In this document: one piece after another, positions 12,979 through 13,825 of the stretch | Layout: the number at the start of each line of letters is the position of its first letter | How positions within the stretch are numbered: the stretch's first letter is position 1 | DNA from: Synechococcales cyanobacterium PMM_0002 | GTDB taxonomy: Bacteria; Cyanobacteriota; Cyanobacteriia; Elainellales; Elainellaceae | Assembly: GCA_949127925.1 (NCBI GenBank) | Contig: CASBQX010000266.1 | Coordinates: 1 to 13,825 of the forward strand | DNA: 13,825 bases | Direction: 5' to 3' | Notes under the pieces: model-generated | The model's database searches: none | Told to the model about the DNA's origin: nothing | Seen by the model: the letters and a program-made list of their open reading frames with translations, nothing else | Program-made: the position numbers and the translations under genes

Positions 12979-13037
12979 GCTAAATATTTTTGGTGGACAG
13001 CAATCCAAACGGGTTAGCCATCCGTATATCTAATAGA

Positions 13038-13089
13038 TGGGCAGGTTGATGAGCTAAAAACTCTGACTCACCTGCCCAGTGGGATTTTT
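13038..13089 (+). terminator. Possible terminator downstream of rsmG
   Basis: TGGGCAGGT (13038-13046) pairs with ACCTGCCCA (13070-13078) over a 23-nt loop that can form a small inner GAG/CTC stem. A T-run (13085-13089) follows after 6 nt. It lies 60 nt beyond the stop. The large loop and the gap before the T-run make it a moderate candidate. Confidence 0.5.
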
Positions 13090-13103
13090 ACCTATGGCTA
13101 CCC

Positions 13104-13298
13104 ATGTCACTGTTTGGGCAGACGGGTTTGATTCAGGTGCGATCGCTGATTACGGTAGGGGCAACTATCGGTTCGACTGAAGCCAGCCGCGCGACGCTAA
13201 TTCGGGCAGCCTTCCAGTCATTGGGTGTCGATATTAAGCCTATTCCGGCCTCGTTTGTGAGCGCTGAAACCCGTAGCTCTTGGATTCTGGCGGTGTAA
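13104..13298 (+). CDS. Possible small protein, 64 residues, unknown
   Basis: The frame MSLFGQTGLIQVRSLITVG...RSSWILAV has codon choice like neighbouring genes (frequent ACG, GCG, GTG, ATT) and a protein-like mix with a mixed helical middle (EASRATLIRAAFQSLGVDIKPIP). No Cys, no membrane helix and no signal peptide are seen. There is no Shine-Dalgarno before the ATG. It follows the putative rsmG terminator and is not overlapped by another gene. An alternative short frame from 13094 (28 codons, starting MATHVTVWADG) ends early. I do not recognise a family. Confidence 0.45.
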   Translation: MSLFGQTGLIQVRSLITVGATIGSTEASRATLIRAAFQSLGVDIKPIPASFVSAETRSSWILAV

Positions 13299-13729
13299 CT
13301 CGCCACCGGGTTTGCCTAGCTCAACGTTGATTTTAAGGTTGGTTTTTGGGATGTTCTGTGTCTGAAAAACCAGCCTTTGCTGTTTAAAAAATAATGAAGG
13401 CAGACGGCTGACGCTATCTACCTTCGATTCACTACTGGTCGAACGCTTCTAGCCTACGAACTTTTCTGTAAAAATACGTAGAATCTACTTTGTTTTGTGT
13501 GAAGGTTTTGAGAAGACTGGGGGCGATCGCCCTCAAAATCCCGACGGAGTGGGAAAACGATGGACGCAGCAGGTTCAGATAGACCCTAAAATATTACTGA
13601 GACGTTAATTACGTGTAAAGAAATACTAATGCTGCCCTCTGCTCTGCCCACTAGGGACGCCCGTTGGCGGATCCCGATTGTTCTTGCCATTACAGAAGCT
13701 CCTCCCTCAAGTAGAACAGTAAGTGAATC
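13299..13729. other. Long intergenic region before the antiporter gene
   Basis: No gene of useful length is seen in these 431 bases. They contain a 7-bp hairpin, GGTTTTT/AAAAACC (13341-13347, 13365-13371), a possible terminator for the small ORF, the palindromes TCAACGTTGA (13321-13330) and GTAGA-A-TCTAC (13478-13488), and a HIP1-centred GGGCGATCGCCC flanked by TTTTGAG (13506-13512) and CTCAAAA (13532-13538). The promoter of the downstream gene should lie here; none is clear. Confidence 0.5.
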
Positions 13730-13825
13730 ATGATGTTAGAAGCGTTTGTATTTTTAACAATCCTGCTGGGTTTTTTCGGCATAATTTTCAAGAAAAATCT
13801 GGTGATGAAAATTATCTCCATGGAT
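13730..13825 (+). CDS. Cation:proton antiporter subunit C / NdhE-like (MrpC/MnhC), N-terminal fragment
   Basis: The first 32 codons run to the right window edge: MMLEAFVFLTILLGFFGIIF then KKNLVMKIISMD. A hydrophobic helix followed by KNLxMKIIxMD is typical of cyanobacterial MrpC/MnhC-like proteins, small three-helix membrane subunits related to NuoK/NdhE that serve in multi-subunit Na+/H+ antiporters. In cyanobacteria such genes usually open an mrp operon, so mrpD and others would be expected beyond the window. The first ATG (13730) and the next codon (13733) are both possible starts; TAAGTGA upstream is a weak ribosome binding site. Confidence 0.65.
   Translation, partial: MMLEAFVFLTILLGFFGIIFKKNLVMKIISMD

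Noticed and set aside
12726..13033. Alternative plus frames over the end of rsmG
   Set aside because: They overlap the conserved RsmG C-terminus in another frame and have no homology-like features; no frameshift is needed to explain rsmG.
13094..13180. 28-codon frame MATHVTVWADG... upstream of the 64-residue ORF
   Set aside because: Short, ends early, no ribosome binding site, and overlaps the better-looking frame.

Overview
The window looks like a stretch of ordinary cyanobacterial chromosome. The evidence is more than 20 copies of the HIP1 octamer GCGATCGC in 13.8 kb, a ycf35 homologue, and several proteins recognisable as cyanobacterial or plastid-lineage families (DUF2997, a cyclophilin of the Synechocystis slr1251 type, a sterol-desaturase/SDR fusion, a nucleotide-translocase-like membrane protein with HEAT repeats). 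The gene content and the long leaders suggest a filamentous or Leptolyngbya-like lineage, but genus cannot be fixed from the sequence. I see no insertion sequence, prophage, CRISPR array, rRNA or tRNA.

Layout. 1-1119 (minus): DUF2997, then ycf35 (DUF1257), then a 4Fe-4S ferredoxin cut by the window edge, with two hairpins between ycf35 and the ferredoxin. 1499-3276 (plus): a cyclophilin-type prolyl isomerase, then a two-domain fatty-acid-hydroxylase/sterol-desaturase-like plus short-chain-dehydrogenase protein, closed by a clear terminator. 3389-6996 (minus): a 1005-residue membrane transporter-like protein with a HEAT-repeat tail, followed by a stand-alone cyclic-nucleotide-binding protein; the two are probably co-transcribed and a 25-codon mini-ORF sits between them. 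7256-7792 (minus): infC (IF3), followed by a 51-nt perfect palindrome and preceded by a structured, repeat-rich leader.

8226-8894 (plus): a ComF-family phosphoribosyltransferase-like protein, convergent with a small conserved-looking protein of unknown function. 9430-9981 (plus): a secreted protein made of four cysteine-pair repeats, convergent with a secreted TPR protein (10065-10985, minus); a long hairpin lies between them. 11321-12978 (plus): an ECF/NAP14-type ABC ATPase whose stop overlaps the start of rsmG (ATGA), so the two form an operon. This rsmG carries two low-complexity tetrapeptide insertions encoded by 12-nt tandem arrays. 13104-13298 is a possible small gene, and the first 32 codons of an MrpC/MnhC-like (NdhE-like) antiporter subunit run off the right edge.

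Most neighbours are functionally unrelated housekeeping or regulatory genes, as is common in cyanobacteria. The plausible functional units are the DUF2997/ycf35/ferredoxin cluster, the transporter-HEAT plus cyclic-nucleotide sensor pair, and the ABC-rsmG transcription unit. I find no convincing new defence or mobile system. The points most worth checking are the rsmG repeat arrays, the sensor/transporter pair, the Cys-repeat secreted protein, the infC leader and the Ycf35 cluster.
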